A model generated the notes under the pieces. That model was given only the letters and a program-made list of their open reading frames with translations. It searched no databases and was not told the DNA's origin. Below are positions 61,942-64,000 of a stretch of 64,000 bases of DNA, piece after piece. This DNA is from Rhizobium leguminosarum (GTDB lineage: Bacteria > Pseudomonadota > Alphaproteobacteria > Rhizobiales > Rhizobiaceae). A program made the position numbers and the translations under genes. The stretch is from positions 248,001 to 312,000 of the forward strand of contig NZ_CP025015.1 of NCBI RefSeq assembly GCF_002953715.1. Reading direction: 5' to 3'. How positions within the stretch are numbered: position 1 is the stretch's first letter; each line of letters begins with the position of its first letter.

Positions 61942-62892
61942 TCAGTACCGAATCCGAGGATCGATGAGCGTGTAAGCAAGATCGACCGCCAAGTTAATCA
62001 GGACGTATATTCCTGAGATGACGATAAGTACGCTTTGAATGACCGGATAATCTCGATTGTTGATCGCATCGACAACGAGACGGCCGATTCCCGGGATATT
62101 GAACACCGTTTCTGTGAGTACGACCCCGCCAATCAGATAGGCAAAACTAAGACCAATCACGGTGACGATAGGTGCCCCTGCATTTTTCAAAGCATGGTGA
62201 AATAACATGGAGTAGGGCGATGCCCCCTTGGCAGCGGCCGTGCGCATGTAGTCCTCCGACAAAACCTCGAGCATGCTCGCCCGCGCGATCCGGGCGATGA
62301 AGGCGATATAGGGAAGACTGAGCGCAACAGTCGGGAGGATGAGATGAGCGAACCATGGCCCTAGGCCTTGGCCGATCGGTGCGTAGCCTTGAACCGGGAG
62401 CAGTCGCGTCTGGATAGCGAACACATAAACCAGGAAATAACCGACCACGAAAACCGGAAGAGAATAGCCGAGTGCCGAAAACACGGTGAGAGCGCGATCG
62501 ACGAAACCTCCAGCTCGCCAAGCAGCAAGAATACCGAACGTCACTCCGCCTGCCACTGAAACGAACAATGTCAAAAGCGACACTGATAGCGTCGGCTCAA
62601 TCCTTTGTTTCATGAGTTGAAGGACCGGACGTCCGGCAAAGACGGAGGTACCGAAATCGCCTCGCAGAGTGCTTTGTGCCCATTGTCCAAACTGTACTGG
62701 CAGCGGCTCGTTTAGCCCCAGTTGCTCTCGAACGCTGGCGACCATCTGCTCGCTAGCAGTCGGCCCGGCAATGATGGCTGCTGGATCTCCAGGCGTTAGC
62801 CGAATGAGAAGGAAGATGAATATCCCGACCATCGCCATGACGACGATGGCCGAGATCAACCTGCGAAGGATGTAGTACGCCAAGAGACTCAC
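61942..62892 (-). CDS. Oligopeptide-type ABC permease (DppB/OppB)
   Basis: A 316-residue permease: N-terminal helix LAYYILRRLISAIVVMAMVGIF, RLTPGDPAA, and EAA loop YMRTAAAKGASPYSMLFHHALKNA. I chose the GTG at 62892, which overlaps the stop of the binding-protein gene (GTGA) and has AAAAGGG upstream. The longer frame to 63078 lies inside the preceding gene. Confidence 0.92.
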   Translation of the reverse strand: MSLLAYYILRRLISAIVVMAMVGIFIFLLIRLTPGDPAAIIAGPTASEQMVASVREQLGLNEPLPVQFGQWAQSTLRGDFGTSVFAGRPVLQLMKQRIEPTLSVSLLTLFVSVAGGVTFGILAAWRAGGFVDRALTVFSALGYSLPVFVVGYFLVYVFAIQTRLLPVQGYAPIGQGLGPWFAHLILPTVALSLPYIAFIARIARASMLEVLSEDYMRTAAAKGASPYSMLFHHALKNAGAPIVTVIGLSFAYLIGGVVLTETVFNIPGIGRLVVDAINNRDYPVIQSVLIVISGIYVLINLAVDLAYTLIDPRIRY

Positions 62893-64000
62893 CCCTTTTC
62901 CATATTCCACATCGGAACATTGCCGGTCTTCAGACCGACAAGGCCGGTCAGCTCCTTCCGGTGAGCAACGGGTGATACAACCTGGCCCAAGCTTATCAAG
63001 CTCGCGTAGTTCCACCAAACCTGCTGCATTTCGCGAGCGAGTGCTTGGCGTTCGTCGAGTGTCTCGACGTCCGGCCATTTTGCACGCAACGCCTCGTATT
63101 CGGCTGATTCAGGCCAGCCGAACCAACTTTCCTCTCCGTTCATCGCCATCCAGGCCGCAGTTGTCGGATCGCCGAACTGGAAATCAGTTGCAGAGGAAAT
63201 AAAGATGCTCCAGCCACCTTCGTCCACAGAAACCTTCTTGGCCCTTCTGGTAACAAGGCCAGCCCAGTCAGTCGATGCAAGCTCCGCATTGATCCCAATC
63301 TTGCGCATCTCCGATGCGAGTAGCAGCGAAGCGTTGTGCGCTTCTCCCCAGTCGGTGGGATCGAGGATAACGACCTTCTCGCCAGCGTAGCCGGCCTCCT
63401 CAAAAAGCCGCTTGGACGCCTCCGGGTCACCACCCTCCTTGTACCAATCCGTGTTCGCTTCATTGGTATAAGCTGTGCCGGTCCCAAACAGCGATTTGAC
63501 GGGACGACTGTATTGTGGCGATGGATTGATGACGCGTAAAAACGCCTCCTGGTTAATGAGGTGCAACATCGCCTGCCGCGCCTTGACGTTGTTAAACGGC
63601 TTTTGCAGGCAGTTCATGCGGAGAAAATAGTTGTAGCCTGATTTGAACAGATCCTCGAGCACAAGGCTCGGATCGCTTTCGATCAACGGGTAAAGATCGG
63701 CTGGAGGCGCACCAAGGAAATCGATCTCTCCGGCCTGCAAGGCTGAAACGGCCGTCTGCTGATCCGGGAAGTCGCTCCAGATGACACGACTGACTCTGGC
63801 GATCTTTCCACCGGCAAGTCCGTCAGGGGCCTCGCTACGGGGAACATACTCTTCAAACTTGTCGAACGTAATATTAGCCCCAGGTACGAAAAGCTCCTCG
63901 TTGAACTTAAATGGTCCCGATCCGATGTGCGTGGTGACCGCTTCACTTGGCGGACGATTTGCGTCCTTTTCGCGCATGATGAACAGCGGGTAGGTGCTGA
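62889..64000 (-). CDS. Oligopeptide-type solute-binding protein (partial, runs off right edge)
   Basis: The C-terminal 370 residues of an SBP_bac_5 (DppA/OppA) protein. The frame stays open to the window edge (…TYPLFIMREKDANRPPSEA), so start and signal peptide are outside. Family features are SGPFKFNEELFVPGANITFDKF, FDKFEEYVPR, and the late RQALAREMQQVWWNYASLISLGQ. It captures peptides or similar compounds for the permease and ATPases downstream. Confidence 0.93.
   Translation of the reverse strand, partial: STYPLFIMREKDANRPPSEAVTTHIGSGPFKFNEELFVPGANITFDKFEEYVPRSEAPDGLAGGKIARVSRVIWSDFPDQQTAVSALQAGEIDFLGAPPADLYPLIESDPSLVLEDLFKSGYNYFLRMNCLQKPFNNVKARQAMLHLINQEAFLRVINPSPQYSRPVKSLFGTGTAYTNEANTDWYKEGGDPEASKRLFEEAGYAGEKVVILDPTDWGEAHNASLLLASEMRKIGINAELASTDWAGLVTRRAKKVSVDEGGWSIFISSATDFQFGDPTTAAWMAMNGEESWFGWPESAEYEALRAKWPDVETLDERQALAREMQQVWWNYASLISLGQVVSPVAHRKELTGLVGLKTGNVPMWNMEKG

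Noticed and set aside
1..64000. CRISPR arrays, tRNA or rRNA genes, nod boxes
   Set aside because: No regularly spaced repeats, no recognisable RNA genes and no nod-box-like motif were noticed while reading the window.

Overview
The window looks like part of a symbiotic plasmid or island of an alphaproteobacterial rhizobium (Rhizobium/Sinorhizobium group). It has a fixNOQP operon with a FixK box, a nifHDKEN operon with a NifA site and a -24/-12 promoter, a degenerate nifX, fdxB, insertion sequences, gene fragments and many solute-uptake and amino-acid catabolism genes. No rRNA, tRNA or CRISPR array was seen.

Layout. (1) 1-2.7 kb: fixN-fixO-fixQ-(fixP), minus strand. (2) 2.7-3.8 kb: about 1 kb of decayed sequence with a transposase relic. 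(3) 3.8-13.9 kb, minus strand: nifH-nifD-nifK-nifE-nifN-(nifX remnant)-fdxB, followed by aspartate-semialdehyde dehydrogenase and a divergent aspartate kinase. (4) 14.1-21.4 kb, plus strand: three transcription units, each with a -24/-12 (sigma-54) promoter and a NifA-type upstream site. They carry a TlpA-like redoxin (its control region is an inverted copy of the nifH one), a diaminobutyrate-type aminotransferase, a GNAT-like protein (no promoter of its own seen), a LuxR-type HTH protein and an ATP-grasp ligase. (5) 22.1-30.8 kb: gltB without gltD, glnA, trxA, dadA, ridA. (6) 30.9-34.1 kb: a gabD fragment, a P-loop protein and an IS4-family element abutting an lrp fragment. (7) 34.4-43.6 kb: lrp, a class III aminotransferase, an aldehyde dehydrogenase, aspartase, and a capA-family gene split by a complete IS66 element with an 8-bp target duplication. 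(8) 43.7-64 kb, minus strand: two M20D amidohydrolases, LysR, a FluG-like amidohydrolase, two M24 (DoeA/EutD-like) hydrolases, two Asp/Glu-racemase-family proteins, a DUF2817 protein, a polyamine-type ABC transporter and an oligopeptide-type ABC transporter running off the right edge.

How the genes may work together (inference). Aspartate kinase, Asd and the EctB-like aminotransferase make a complete route from aspartate to L-2,4-diaminobutyrate (DABA). The GNAT and ATP-grasp proteins could turn DABA into an acylated or peptide-linked product. These genes lie next to nif or behind NifA/sigma-54 control regions. The right part resembles the ectoine/N-acetyl-DABA degradation set known as doe/eut: M24 hydrolase, deacylase candidates, EutA-like proteins, Lrp regulator, DoeD-like transaminase, DoeC-like dehydrogenase, plus aspartase. 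Together this suggests a rhizopine-like economy, with a DABA-derived compound made in nitrogen-fixing bacteroids and consumed by related free-living cells. No ectoine synthase (ectC) is present, so the product is probably not ectoine unless that gene lies elsewhere.
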